Counted from the stretch's first letter, positions 27,722-37,018 are shown. The stretch is 64,000 bases of DNA from Sphingobacterium sp. HMA12 (GCF_002933815.1 NZ_BEYR01000001.1:3125091-3189090), one strand, 5' to 3'. Numbers and translations are program-made. Notes: generated by a model from the letters alone, not told the origin.

Positions 27722-28513
27722 TTAGTGTTCCGCAATAATGGAACGGTCTAGATGCACATAACCGCCATCAACGTGGATCAATTGTCCTGTTGTATGGCTT
27801 GACTTTTCAGATAGTAAGAATACGGTTGTATCCGCAATTTCTTCTGCGGTTGTCATGCGATTTTCCAATGGAATACGATCGGTAATTTTTTTCAATATTT
27901 CCTCCGGATTTGGTAGCGTCTGAATCCAGGTATCGTATTGTGGCGTTGCGCATTCCGCAACAACAATCGCATTTACCCGGATGGAATAAGGCAACAATTC
28001 TACCGCCCATTCACGTGTCAGTGCATTTCGTCCACCATTGGAAGCGGCATAAGCCGATGTATTGCCCTGACCGGTTTCTCCCGTTTTGGAAGAGATATTG
28101 ACGATACTACCTTTAGATGCTTTGAGAGCGTCGAGGGCGTGATGCGCCATTAAATAATAATGAATCAGGTTTTTATGGAGTGAGGCTACAAATTTTTCGT
28201 AATCGCCTGAAGCTAATCCTACCCCATCATTTTGTCCCGCATTATTTACCAAACCATCGATACGACCATAGACCTCCAATGTCTTTTGTACTGCTTTCCT
28301 ACAATCTTCAGGTTTGGACAATTCAGCTTCAATACACAAAGCTTCAATCCCGAACTGTTTCACCTCATCCCTGACTTTCTCATTGTCGACCTGCTTACGT
28401 CCAACAATGACAGGAATAGCCTGCTCCTTAGCTAAAGCATGAACGACAGCTCGCCCGATCCCTTTGGCACCCCCCGTAACAATAACAACTTTATCTTTTA
28501 AATGAAGATCCAT
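27722..28513 (-). CDS. Short-chain dehydrogenase, probable L-fucose dehydrogenase
   Basis: The 263-residue SDR has the cofactor motif TGGAKGIG (near residue 14), NNAGQNDG and NISSKTGETG with the catalytic Ser. The usual YxxxK reads YAASN, with Asn in place of the catalytic Lys; I checked this on the DNA (TAT GCC GCT TCC AAT). Context assigns it to the first step, L-fucose to L-fuconolactone. It is the last gene of the operon, 178 bp after the lactonase gene, with a stable hairpin in the gap. Confidence 0.82.
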   Translation of the reverse strand: MDLHLKDKVVIVTGGAKGIGRAVVHALAKEQAIPVIVGRKQVDNEKVRDEVKQFGIEALCIEAELSKPEDCRKAVQKTLEVYGRIDGLVNNAGQNDGVGLASGDYEKFVASLHKNLIHYYLMAHHALDALKASKGSIVNISSKTGETGQGNTSAYAASNGGRNALTREWAVELLPYSIRVNAIVVAECATPQYDTWIQTLPNPEEILKKITDRIPLENRMTTAEEIADTTVFLLSEKSSHTTGQLIHVDGGYVHLDRSIIAEH

Positions 28514-28642
28514 AATAATTTTATTGAATTGTGTGTTTCATTAATGCCGAACCTGTCTGCATCAATAAACTCGTTTCACTGGTTATTGATTAAAACCCTG
28601 TCGACAGCGTCGCGCTACTTATGCCCGCTATTTAACTGTCTT

Positions 28643-28690
28643 AAAGAAATCAGTATGCATTCTTTCCCTTTCATACATACCGATTTCTTT
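28643..28690 (-). promoter_or_regulatory. Intercistronic hairpin after the lactonase gene
   Basis: AAAGAAATCGGTATG pairs with CATACTGATTTCTTT (15 bp with one G-U on the minus-strand RNA), starting one base past the amidohydrolase stop. It lacks a T-run, so it is more likely an mRNA-stability or partial attenuation element than a full terminator. Confidence 0.5.
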
Positions 28691-28691
28691 G

Positions 28692-29519
28692 TTATAAATT
28701 ATATACACGTATAGCATTCTCTGCCCAAAACGCATTTTTTTCCGAAGCCGTAAAATCGTCCAATTTATCTTCCACAATTGCGATACTTTCTTCATAGGAG
28801 GCCGCCAAAAGGCATACCGGCCAGTCCGACCCGAACATAATCCTATCTTTTCCAAATCGTTGAAAAATATGGTCGAGATATTGTGTGAAATCATCCAATT
28901 TCCATCCTGACCAATCCGCCTCCGTTGCCAGTCCGGACACTTTACATACCACATTTGGAAAGGCTGCAAGCTTATCGATAAACACTGCCCAGTCATCAAA
29001 CTCTTTTGATTTAATGGGTGGTTTGGCGATATGATCCAACACAAACTGCAGATTTGAATTCTGCTGCACACATTGCAACGTAGCCTCGTAATGACGGGGA
29101 CGGATCAATAAATCGTAGGTATAACCAAAAGTGGCTAGTGCCTTCAACCCGTTCAACACAGCCGGCCGAATCAAAAAATCCGGATCCAATTCCCCTTCAA
29201 CGACATGACGGAAACCTTTGATTACCGGCAATTCTTTGTAGCTGATCAACTGTTGCTCGATGTCTTCGGCCTGAAGGTCAATCCAACCGACAACACCTTT
29301 GATAAAGGGGTAACTTTTGGATAGCTGCACTAAGTAGTTTGTCTCCGCGTCAGACTGATCGGCCTGAACGGCAACACTACCTGCGAATCCGTTTCGCTCC
29401 AAGACAAACTGCATATCCAAGGGCGTAAAATCCCGTTGAATAACTTGCATTTCATCGGTAATCCAACTATCTCTTACGGGATCATATTGCCAAAAATGCT
29501 GATGGGTATCTATGCGCAT
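28692..29519 (-). CDS. Amidohydrolase-family lactonase (L-fuconolactonase candidate)
   Basis: The ATG at 29517-29519 is preferred because it begins MRIDTHQHFWQYDP at the metal-binding DxHxH strand and lies 25 bp after the preceding stop. The 275-residue TIM barrel has further metal and catalytic positions in GFRHVVEGE, FVLDHIAKPP and MFGSDWPVC. This COG3618 branch includes L-fucono- and L-rhamnono-lactonases and the C. jejuni fucose-locus hydrolase Cj0487. It would open L-fuconolactone to L-fuconate. Confidence 0.88.
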   Translation of the reverse strand: MRIDTHQHFWQYDPVRDSWITDEMQVIQRDFTPLDMQFVLERNGFAGSVAVQADQSDAETNYLVQLSKSYPFIKGVVGWIDLQAEDIEQQLISYKELPVIKGFRHVVEGELDPDFLIRPAVLNGLKALATFGYTYDLLIRPRHYEATLQCVQQNSNLQFVLDHIAKPPIKSKEFDDWAVFIDKLAAFPNVVCKVSGLATEADWSGWKLDDFTQYLDHIFQRFGKDRIMFGSDWPVCLLAASYEESIAIVEDKLDDFTASEKNAFWAENAIRVYNL

Positions 29520-29544
29520 AATAAAACCTAAAATGTTAGCTAAA

Positions 29545-30402
29545 TTAATTTTTGGAATAAGCAACCACAGTCTGACGCGATTCGCCAAGACCATCTGCTC
29601 CTAATTCGATCACATCACCTGCTTTTAAATAAATTGGTGGATTGAAGCCGAGTCCAACACCAGCTGGAGTTCCCGTTGAAATCACGTCACCCGGCAATAG
29701 TGTCATAAATTTGGAAACGTAGGATACAACATGTGCGATCGAAAAAATTAAATCTTTGGTATTTCCATCTTGATAGGTCTTCCCGTTTACTTTCAACCAG
29801 ATGCGCACATTATTGATATCCTTGATCTCTTCTTTGGTGGCCATAAATGGGCCCATCGGTGCGAAGGTATCACAACCTTTTCCTTTATCCCAGGTGCCAC
29901 CACGTTCCAATTGATACTCGCGCTCAGAGACATCATTGTGCAGGACATAACCCGCTACATAATCCAGTGCTTCATGCTCTTCCACATAAGAAGCTTTTTT
30001 ACCGATCACAATACAGAACTCCACTTCCCAGTCTGTCTTTACAGAATCTTTAGGAATCATCACGTTGTCGTATGGCCCGATTAAAGAAGTCGTGGATTTC
30101 ATAAAAATAATAGGCTCAGCAGGGATTGGAGCATTGGTTTCCTTTGCATGATCCATATAGTTCAATCCGATGCAGACAATTTTGGAAGGACGGGCAAAAG
30201 GTGCTCCGATACGTTCTTCTTGAGGTATTTCAATAAGCTTACCTGCGTTTGCCTTGACGAATTCTTCCAAACGAGCCAAGCCGTCTTCTGCAAAGAATTG
30301 CTCGTTGTAATCACCACCAAATGCACTTACATCGTAATTTACACCGTCAATCTGAACTCCGATTTTCTCTTTTCCGAAGGCTCCAAAACGTATTAATTTC
30401 AT
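29545..30402 (-). CDS. FAH-family hydrolase, 2,4-diketo-3-deoxy-L-fuconate hydrolase candidate
   Basis: The 285-residue protein has the fumarylacetoacetase fold: KIVCIGLNYMDHAKE, metal-ligand strand DWEVEFCIVIGK, GYVLHNDVSEREYQ and the terminal VISTGTPAGVGLG. Family members cleave C-C bonds of beta-diketo acids using a divalent metal. In the oxidative L-fucose route this step splits 2,4-diketo-3-deoxy-L-fuconate into pyruvate and L-lactate. It lies between the SDR (37 bp) and the lactonase (25 bp). Confidence 0.88.
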   Translation of the reverse strand: MKLIRFGAFGKEKIGVQIDGVNYDVSAFGGDYNEQFFAEDGLARLEEFVKANAGKLIEIPQEERIGAPFARPSKIVCIGLNYMDHAKETNAPIPAEPIIFMKSTTSLIGPYDNVMIPKDSVKTDWEVEFCIVIGKKASYVEEHEALDYVAGYVLHNDVSEREYQLERGGTWDKGKGCDTFAPMGPFMATKEEIKDINNVRIWLKVNGKTYQDGNTKDLIFSIAHVVSYVSKFMTLLPGDVISTGTPAGVGLGFNPPIYLKAGDVIELGADGLGESRQTVVAYSKN

Positions 30403-30439
30403 AGTTTTATAGATTTGAGATTTGTCTAGTATCTAATAT

Positions 30440-31204
30440 TTAATTATTCAATTTAATAAAACCACCATCAATAGGATAATCATTGCCGGTAATAAAACCC
30501 GCATCATCACTACAAAGAAAAAGTGCCAATTTAGCAATTTCCTCCGGCTGTGCCATACGGCCGATTGGTTGGCTTGCGGACAACTTTTCAAACATTTCCT
30601 CTTCTTGACCGGGATAGTTCTTCGCAATAAATCCATCCACAAAAGGGGTATGCACACGGGCTGGCGAGATACTGTTGCACCGGATGCCAAAAGCCATATA
30701 ATCGCGTGCGACAGACATGGACATCGCATAGATCGCACCTTTACTCATGGAATAGGCAAAACGATCTGTAATCCCAACCCATGCCGCAATTGAAGCCAGA
30801 TTAAGGATAGCCCCTGCCCGCTGTGCCTTCATGATTGGTACAATTGCATATAATGCATTGTATGCGCCCTTCACATTCACATTAAAAATGCGTTCAAAGT
30901 CTTCGGATTTACAGTTTTCTAAATTGCCAACGTGGGCAATGCCAGCATTATTTACTAAAATATCAATTTTCCCGATATTTTGCGCTATCGTGCCAATTTC
31001 TTGTTGATCGGTTACGTTACAACGATTGAACACAGCCTGTCCTCCTAGAGCCAAAATTTCTTCCACTACAGCATGCCCACCCTCCTCATTTAAATCCAAA
31101 ATATGGACTTTCGCTCCTTCCTTAGCAAATTGCACACTGATAGCGCGGCCAATTCCACTACCACCGCCTGTAATAACAGCTACTTTTTGTTCTAATTTTC
31201 CCAT
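30440..31204 (-). CDS. Short-chain dehydrogenase, 2-keto-3-deoxy-L-fuconate dehydrogenase candidate
   Basis: The 254-residue classical SDR has TGGGSGIG (cofactor), NNAG, NLASIAAW with the Ser, and a canonical YSMSK. The next Asp-rich pattern (HILDLNEE) suggests NAD+ preference. In the operon it would oxidise 2-keto-3-deoxy-L-fuconate to the diketo acid cleaved by the FAH-family product. It begins 2 bp after the fucosidase gene stop. Confidence 0.87.
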   Translation of the reverse strand: MGKLEQKVAVITGGGSGIGRAISVQFAKEGAKVHILDLNEEGGHAVVEEILALGGQAVFNRCNVTDQQEIGTIAQNIGKIDILVNNAGIAHVGNLENCKSEDFERIFNVNVKGAYNALYAIVPIMKAQRAGAILNLASIAAWVGITDRFAYSMSKGAIYAMSMSVARDYMAFGIRCNSISPARVHTPFVDGFIAKNYPGQEEEMFEKLSASQPIGRMAQPEEIAKLALFLCSDDAGFITGNDYPIDGGFIKLNN

Positions 31205-31206
31205 TG

Positions 31207-32520
31207 TTATTTAATTGTTAGTGTTAAAACTAGATCCGCCTCATCGTTTGATGCGGGCAAATCCAATTGTAAACTATGATCTTTATTACTAAATTTAATA
31301 TCCTTATTTCCGATAAATGTCTTCACTTTCTTAACCTGATAAGGAAGCTTGGCAATAACTAATTCTTTTTTCTCAGGTTTAAGGACATGCAGGAATACCT
31401 GATTTCCTTTTCGCGTCAATGCATAATCATCCGTAGGCGCTATTCCTCCTGCTTCCGTTCCGTAAATGGTCTCGCCATAGACAGCCAACCATCTTCCAAG
31501 ATCTTTTAAGCGATCTTGTTGATAGTCCTGGATCTCGCCATTCGGCATCGGTCCCACATTCAGTAACAGATTTGAACCATGTCCGGCAGCTTTAACCAGA
31601 TAAGTCAAAACCTCTCTGAACGATTTACGGGTCCTATCTTTCAATTCAAAACCCCAAGATCCAGCAATCGTACCACATACCTCTTTGGGCAATTTGCCGA
31701 CATCATGTGCACTTGTTCCAAATCCAGTGGTGTTCTCCCCCGGCAAATCACGTTCAAACATCTGAAAGTCCTCGCCTTCAAAAGGAGCCAGATGGTGATT
31801 GTTACCCACCAGACATTGTGGCTGCAACTTATGGATCAATTCATAAATCTCTTTAAAATGCCAATCTTCTTTGGGTTTGTCCCAATGACCATCAAACCAA
31901 ATTCCATCAATTTGCCCATATTCCGTAAGAAGCTCGGTCAACTGACTCTTCATAAACTGCACATAATGATTCCAATCGCCTTTTGTGGAGTCACGGCCTG
32001 AAATGCCACCTCCTGTTTTACCAGCTGGCAAATAATCATTCCGATGCCAATCCAGTAGTGAATAGTAAAACATGACTTTTATCCCTTCGGCACGGCAGGC
32101 TGCTACCAGCTCTTTTACAATATCACGTTTAAACGGTGACTTTTTCACGATGTTGTAATCGGATGTTTGACTATTCCACATCGCAAAACCATCGTGATGC
32201 CTTGTTGTAAAAGTGATATATTTCGCACCGGCCTGTTTAAATAATTTTGCCCATGCTTTTGCGTCAAAAGAAATGGGATTAAAAAATTTAGGCAGCAATG
32301 CATACTCATCCAGGCTGATGTTCTGATTATTCATGACCCATTCGCCATCCCCCAACACGCTATATACCCCCCAATGGATAAAGACTCCAAATCGAGATTG
32401 TTCAAACCATTCCCTATTTTTTAAGTTTTCAGGACTTGGTTGGTAATGTTGCTGACTATAACCATAGGAAATGGATCCTATGAGCAAGGCCAGGCTGCAG
32501 ATGACATGTTTTAGTTTCAT
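31207..32520 (-). CDS. Alpha-L-fucosidase, GH29
   Basis: The 437-residue protein has a signal peptide (near residue 22, GYSQ). GH29 features follow: WFEQSRFGVFIHWGVYSVLG, TTRHHDGFAMW (108-114), VMFYYSLLDWH, and GQIDGIWFDGHWD, where Asp210 is the expected nucleophile. It releases L-fucose from fucosylated glycans in the periplasm or at the surface. Its presence inside the oxidative operon supports L-fucose as the substrate of the whole route. Confidence 0.94.
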   Translation of the reverse strand: MKLKHVICSLALLIGSISYGYSQQHYQPSPENLKNREWFEQSRFGVFIHWGVYSVLGDGEWVMNNQNISLDEYALLPKFFNPISFDAKAWAKLFKQAGAKYITFTTRHHDGFAMWNSQTSDYNIVKKSPFKRDIVKELVAACRAEGIKVMFYYSLLDWHRNDYLPAGKTGGGISGRDSTKGDWNHYVQFMKSQLTELLTEYGQIDGIWFDGHWDKPKEDWHFKEIYELIHKLQPQCLVGNNHHLAPFEGEDFQMFERDLPGENTTGFGTSAHDVGKLPKEVCGTIAGSWGFELKDRTRKSFREVLTYLVKAAGHGSNLLLNVGPMPNGEIQDYQQDRLKDLGRWLAVYGETIYGTEAGGIAPTDDYALTRKGNQVFLHVLKPEKKELVIAKLPYQVKKVKTFIGNKDIKFSNKDHSLQLDLPASNDEADLVLTLTIK

Positions 32521-32627
32521 ATGGAATTATTTATGATTTAAAGGCCATATGGAATATCCAGACCATTTTGTATGCTGTGTATGCTTTTTTGACATGGATA
32601 TTTCATTATGCTTGATAATTTGTTTAT

Positions 32628-34286
32628 TTACAAAGAAACGCCCCTTCGCCAAGGAATAAAATCATCCTGTCCCAACAAGACTGCTTTAGGTTTAATTTCA
32701 CCTGAAGCAACTTCAATCACATAATCAAGGATGCGATGCGCAGCCTGTTCAATGCTCTCTGTACCTTCGATAATGGTACCACAATTGAGATCTATGATAT
32801 CAGGCATTTTTTCAAAAGTTTTGGTATTGGTCGATAGTTTTACCACAGGTGTAATCGGATTTCCTGTCGGCGTGCCCAGACCTGTCGTAAATAGGACAAT
32901 ATTAGCTCCTGCAGCAACCTCTGCAGTGGTACTCTCTACGTCATTACCCGGTGTACACAGTAGGTTTAGCCCTGCACCATTGGCAAGTTCGGGATAATCT
33001 ATCACGGCCGCTACCGGTGAAGTACCGCCTTTCTTCGCAGCTCCTGCAGATTTAATCGCATCCGTAATTAGGCCATCACGGATATTGCCCGGAGATGGAT
33101 TCATATAGAAGCCCGAACCATCTGCTTCCGCCTTAGCGTTATAGGTCCGCATTAAGCTCATAAATTTCTCCGCAGTAGCTTCATCCACACAACGGTCACT
33201 AAGCTCCTGTTCCACACCACACAGTTCAGGAAATTCAGCTAAAATGACTGAACCGCCTAAAGTCACCAGAATATCGGAAACAAAACCCAGCGCCGGATTG
33301 GCAGAAATGCCCGAGAACCCATCTGAGCCACCACATTCCAAGCCTATACATAGCTTGTCCAACGTGGCTGGCTTGCGCTCATTTTTATCCGCCTGCATCA
33401 TACCGGCAAAAGTCGCTTTGATCGCCTTTTGCATCAATTCTTTCTCCGTACCCTCTTTTTGCTGTTCAAAGATATATAAAGGCCGGTCGAATCCCGGATT
33501 TCTTTTCTCGATTTCAGCCTTTAGAATAGAAGCTTGCGCATGTTGACACCCTAAGCTCAATACTGTCGCTCCCGCAACGTTTGGGTGGGTTATGTAACCG
33601 GCCAGCAAACCACATAAGGCATCGGAATCCATGCGCGTACCACCACAGCCCATTTCATGATTCAGAAACTTGATACCATCGACATTTTTAAACAAACGCT
33701 CTTGTTCATTTGAAGCCGGATTGGCCAATAAGTCCTGCCCGAGAATCTGGTTCACATCTGCTCCGGACTTGTACAAATCTATTAAGTCTTCTACTTCGGC
33801 GATATAATTATTGGCTTTCACTTTATAGCCCAATTTTTCTTCGAAAGCCGCTTTAAGTGTTAGGACATTCCGGTTTTCGCAGAATACCAATGGAATGACC
33901 AACCAATAATTTGCGGTTCCCACCGTACCATTCGAGCGGTGAAACCCGTTGAATGTTTTGTCTTTAAATGCAGTGATATCCGGTTTGGTCCAAGCTGTTT
34001 TGCGGTCCCCCATTCTAAAATCTTCGGATGCATGACGTAGATTTTCTGTTGTAATCAATTCACCGGCACTTAAATCATCATTCAGCTTACCAACCAAAAC
34101 ACCGTACATCAATATTTCGGCATCTCGCTTCATCGGCTGAATGGTAAACTTATGTTTGGCCGCGACGGCTTGTTTCAATGTGAACTCGCTGCCTTCGAAA
34201 ACAATTGTCGTTCCTTCGGCCAAGTCCTGTAAAGCAACCAGGACATTATCCATCGGATGGATCTGTAAATAGCGTTGTATGGCCAT
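32628..34286 (-). CDS. UxaA-family sugar-acid dehydratase (L-fuconate dehydratase candidate)
   Basis: The 552-residue protein joins an N-terminal SAF-like domain to a UxaA catalytic domain, with Cys/His-rich metal segments NHEMGCGGTRMDS, LGCQHAQ and LECGGSDGFSGISANPALG. Altronate dehydratases are Fe-dependent and usually about 495 residues. Here the context is L-fucose, and the homologous pair Cj0482/Cj0483 is part of the C. jejuni L-fucose locus, so dehydration of L-fuconate to 2-keto-3-deoxy-L-fuconate is inferred. It follows the mutarotase gene by 3 bp. Confidence 0.88.
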   Translation of the reverse strand: MAIQRYLQIHPMDNVLVALQDLAEGTTIVFEGSEFTLKQAVAAKHKFTIQPMKRDAEILMYGVLVGKLNDDLSAGELITTENLRHASEDFRMGDRKTAWTKPDITAFKDKTFNGFHRSNGTVGTANYWLVIPLVFCENRNVLTLKAAFEEKLGYKVKANNYIAEVEDLIDLYKSGADVNQILGQDLLANPASNEQERLFKNVDGIKFLNHEMGCGGTRMDSDALCGLLAGYITHPNVAGATVLSLGCQHAQASILKAEIEKRNPGFDRPLYIFEQQKEGTEKELMQKAIKATFAGMMQADKNERKPATLDKLCIGLECGGSDGFSGISANPALGFVSDILVTLGGSVILAEFPELCGVEQELSDRCVDEATAEKFMSLMRTYNAKAEADGSGFYMNPSPGNIRDGLITDAIKSAGAAKKGGTSPVAAVIDYPELANGAGLNLLCTPGNDVESTTAEVAAGANIVLFTTGLGTPTGNPITPVVKLSTNTKTFEKMPDIIDLNCGTIIEGTESIEQAAHRILDYVIEVASGEIKPKAVLLGQDDFIPWRRGVSL

Positions 34287-34289
34287 AAT

Positions 34290-34622
34290 TTAAACTAATT
34301 CAAATATTTTATTCATCATTACCCATTTCTCACCTGGTTTGGCTCCCGGGATGGCAGCCTGATATTTCCACATCAGTTGCTCCCACTCCTGTACCTTTTC
34401 ATTGGCCGCATCCATCGCTGCTTTTTTGTCAAATGAAAAATCCGCCCCAACTTCCATGTTCATAAACAGTCTATTCTCAAAACGGTAGATTTCCATTTGC
34501 GTTACGCCGGCATCCAAAATCGATTGCTTGATCTCTGGCCACACCGCACGGTGATAATCCTCGTATTCTTTGATCAATTGTGGATCATTCACAAGATCCA
34601 ATGCCATGACATATTTTTTCAT
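34290..34622 (-). CDS. L-rhamnose/L-fucose mutarotase family protein
   Basis: The ATG at 34620-34622 gives 110 residues, the usual size of the family, and begins MKKYVMALDLVNDPQLIKEY. Upstream in-frame codons add a poor extension. Family signatures are YHRAVWPEI (with the catalytic His), MEIYRFENRLFMNMEV and KPGEKWVMMNKIFEL. It interconverts alpha and beta anomers of a 6-deoxy-L-sugar, here most likely L-fucose for the dehydrogenase. A homologue (Cj0488) sits in the C. jejuni fucose locus. Confidence 0.88.
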   Translation of the reverse strand: MKKYVMALDLVNDPQLIKEYEDYHRAVWPEIKQSILDAGVTQMEIYRFENRLFMNMEVGADFSFDKKAAMDAANEKVQEWEQLMWKYQAAIPGAKPGEKWVMMNKIFELV

Positions 34623-34745
34623 CTGTATAAATTTGTTTTTTGTGATGAAGCGATCAGATTTATTCATCGAGAGCATGTTTTAAGCGGCATTTATGAGCTC
34701 GCTTTGCTCGTTTTGAATAAATTATGATGGTTTCATTGTTCTTTA

Positions 34746-36011
34746 TTAATGTGATTTAAGATTTTCTGTTTCGGCGATACTCACGTTCTTATTCTGAAAG
34801 GCAAAGGCCAATACCACAATAAAACAGACTAAAGGCACAAAATAGCCGTATTGAAAATGGCCTGTTGTATCCGATATCAAACCCAAAAGCGGTGGTAATA
34901 AGGCCCCGCCAACAATAGACATAACGATTAAACTGGATGCAGATTTAGTATCTGCGCCAATGCCTTGTACTCCAAAGGCAAAAATAGTCGGAAACATAAT
35001 GGACATGAAAAATGCGATTCCGATCAAGGCATATAATGTGGCTACACTTGTCCCAAAAATAACGAATAGCGATAATGCGATCGTAACAAACGAGTAGATG
35101 ATCAACAACTTGGATGCGGACATAAAACGCATAAAGAAAGTACCGATAAATCGGCCCAACATAAATGCTAATCCGGCAAAACCAGCGTAGTCTGCCCCGT
35201 CCTTACCTGATATTCCGGCAACTTCGGTTGCATATAGTACCAAAAAGCTTAAAATACAGACCTGTGCACCAACATAAAAAAACTGAGCAATAACAGCCCA
35301 TCTTACATTTTTGTGTTTCAAGGCGTGAAAAAAGCCAGCTTTTCCCTCTTCCTCATCATCTTTGATATCCGGTAATTTAGTAAAGAAAAACAAAGCCGCG
35401 ATCAATAAGATCAATACCCCCAAAACCAGGTAAGGCAGTTTTACAGAGGCTGTCTCCGACTGAATGTAAGCTAATTTTGCCTGTTCAGCCATTTGTGCAA
35501 GTTCTTCCTGTGATTTCGGTTCGTGCGACAAAATAAATTTCCCGCCGAATATAGGTGCTAAGAACGCTGCAAGACCATTGAATGACTGCGCAAAATTTAG
35601 CCGTTGAGCGGATGTGGAAGGGTCGCCCAGTATTGCCACATAGGGATTGGCAGCTGTCTCTAAGATCGTCAAGCCACAGGCAACAACAAACAGCGCCCCC
35701 AAAAAGAAAACATAACTGATCGTATTCGCTGCCGGAACAAATAAAAAGCAACCCAGTGCAAAGAACAACAGTCCGATCAGAATGCCCGCCTTATAGCCAT
35801 AGCGTTTCATAATAATTCCCGCAGGGATCGCCATCACAAAATAGGCGATAAATACCGCTGAATCAACCAAAGACGCCTGGAAATGCGATAAGCTAAAGGC
35901 ATTCCGCAAATGTGGAATCAAGATCGGATCAAGGTTATGGATAAATCCCCAAAAGAAGAACAAGGAGGTCACCAAAATCAAGGCAAATGTGTAACTCTTT
36001 TTGTTAGTCAT
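34746..36011 (-). CDS. fucP: L-fucose:H+ symporter (FucP), locus 2
   Basis: The 421-residue MFS protein has about 12 helices, FFFWGFIHNLDPILIPHL near the start, and LTILETAANPYVAILG and FAQSFNGLAAFLAPIFGG, all FucP-family marks. It is the first gene of the L-fucose operon and divergent from the AraC regulator. The gap of 123 bp to the mutarotase gene shows no terminator. L-fucose is the inferred substrate from context. Confidence 0.92.
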   Translation of the reverse strand: MTNKKSYTFALILVTSLFFFWGFIHNLDPILIPHLRNAFSLSHFQASLVDSAVFIAYFVMAIPAGIIMKRYGYKAGILIGLLFFALGCFLFVPAANTISYVFFLGALFVVACGLTILETAANPYVAILGDPSTSAQRLNFAQSFNGLAAFLAPIFGGKFILSHEPKSQEELAQMAEQAKLAYIQSETASVKLPYLVLGVLILLIAALFFFTKLPDIKDDEEEGKAGFFHALKHKNVRWAVIAQFFYVGAQVCILSFLVLYATEVAGISGKDGADYAGFAGLAFMLGRFIGTFFMRFMSASKLLIIYSFVTIALSLFVIFGTSVATLYALIGIAFFMSIMFPTIFAFGVQGIGADTKSASSLIVMSIVGGALLPPLLGLISDTTGHFQYGYFVPLVCFIVVLAFAFQNKNVSIAETENLKSH

Positions 36012-36033
36012 ATATTCAAATGGTTATAAGTAG

Positions 36034-36051
36034 TTATTTTATGTAAAATAA
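36034..36051. promoter_or_regulatory. AT-rich inverted repeat in the fucP-araC intergenic region
   Basis: TTATTTT-ATGT-AAAATAA has 7-bp arms and lies between the divergent fucP and AraC genes. It could be an operator, but composition makes chance likely. Confidence 0.25.
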
Positions 36052-36154
36052 GCCTAAAAAACCTAGACAATATTCAAGTATATTATCAATTTATTAAGCT
36101 ATATTACCATATCTAAACAGAAATAAGTAACTTTAATGCATATATTTCATAGTC

Positions 36155-37018
36155 ATGAAAGCACAATTACTGCATTTAGACAACGACCTTACCCATTCAT
36201 TCAATGCGAGAAGAGACGATACGCCACAATACCATAATATTTGGCACTATCACGAAGAGCTCGAACTGATTTATTTTGCTGAAGGATCTGGCACACAATT
36301 TATTGGCGATAGTGTGAGACGTTTTGAATCTGGAGATATCACTTTGGTAGGTTCCAATCTTCCCCATTATTGGTTGTTTGATGAGATCTACCTACGGGAA
36401 GATCGTCCACGGGCCGCAGATATACAGGTTCTGCATTTTAAGGAAAACTTCTGGGGCAATGAATTCACCAACTTGCCGGAAAACAAAAACATCAAAGACT
36501 TGATGCGGATTTCGAAACGGGGTATTGCACTTTCCAAATCATGCCGGACAGAAACGATAGCGCATATCGATGCCATATTAAATGGTGTTGGCACCACGCG
36601 CCTTATTCACCTGCTCCAGCTTCTTATGAGCATCGCGGCAGAAGAACAACATGACCTATTAACCAGTACAAGCTTTACGATTCAGTCACAGAGCCAGGAT
36701 GCGGACCGTATGCGTATTGCCATGCATTACATCGGTGAAAATTATCGGGATCAAATCCGTCTACAGGAGCTAGCCTCTTTGACAGGTATGACTCCCAATT
36801 CATTTTGTCGTTATTTTAAATCACAGCTGGGGAAAACACTTTTTCAGTTTCTAATTGAAATGCGTGTAAAGACCGCATGTAATCTCCTAATGGAAAACAA
36901 GCAGACAATCAAACAAATCTGCTTCGAATCCGGATTTCAAAACTTTTCAAGTTTCCACAAATATTTCAAGAATATCACGGGCACAACACCCCTAAACTAT
37001 CAAAAATCAAAAAGTTAA
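36155..37018 (+). CDS. AraC-family regulator of the L-fucose operon
   Basis: The 287-residue protein has an N-terminal cupin sensor (NIWHYHEELELIYFAEGSG, FESGDITLVGSNLPHYW) and a C-terminal pair of helix-turn-helix units (RLQELASLTGMTPNSFCRYF, IKQICFESGFQNFSSFHKYF). It is divergent from fucP across 143 bp and is therefore the likely activator of the oxidative L-fucose operon. Its 3' end overlaps the convergent quinone oxidoreductase by 12 bp. Confidence 0.9.
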   Translation: MKAQLLHLDNDLTHSFNARRDDTPQYHNIWHYHEELELIYFAEGSGTQFIGDSVRRFESGDITLVGSNLPHYWLFDEIYLREDRPRAADIQVLHFKENFWGNEFTNLPENKNIKDLMRISKRGIALSKSCRTETIAHIDAILNGVGTTRLIHLLQLLMSIAAEEQHDLLTSTSFTIQSQSQDADRMRIAMHYIGENYRDQIRLQELASLTGMTPNSFCRYFKSQLGKTLFQFLIEMRVKTACNLLMENKQTIKQICFESGFQNFSSFHKYFKNITGTTPLNYQKSKS

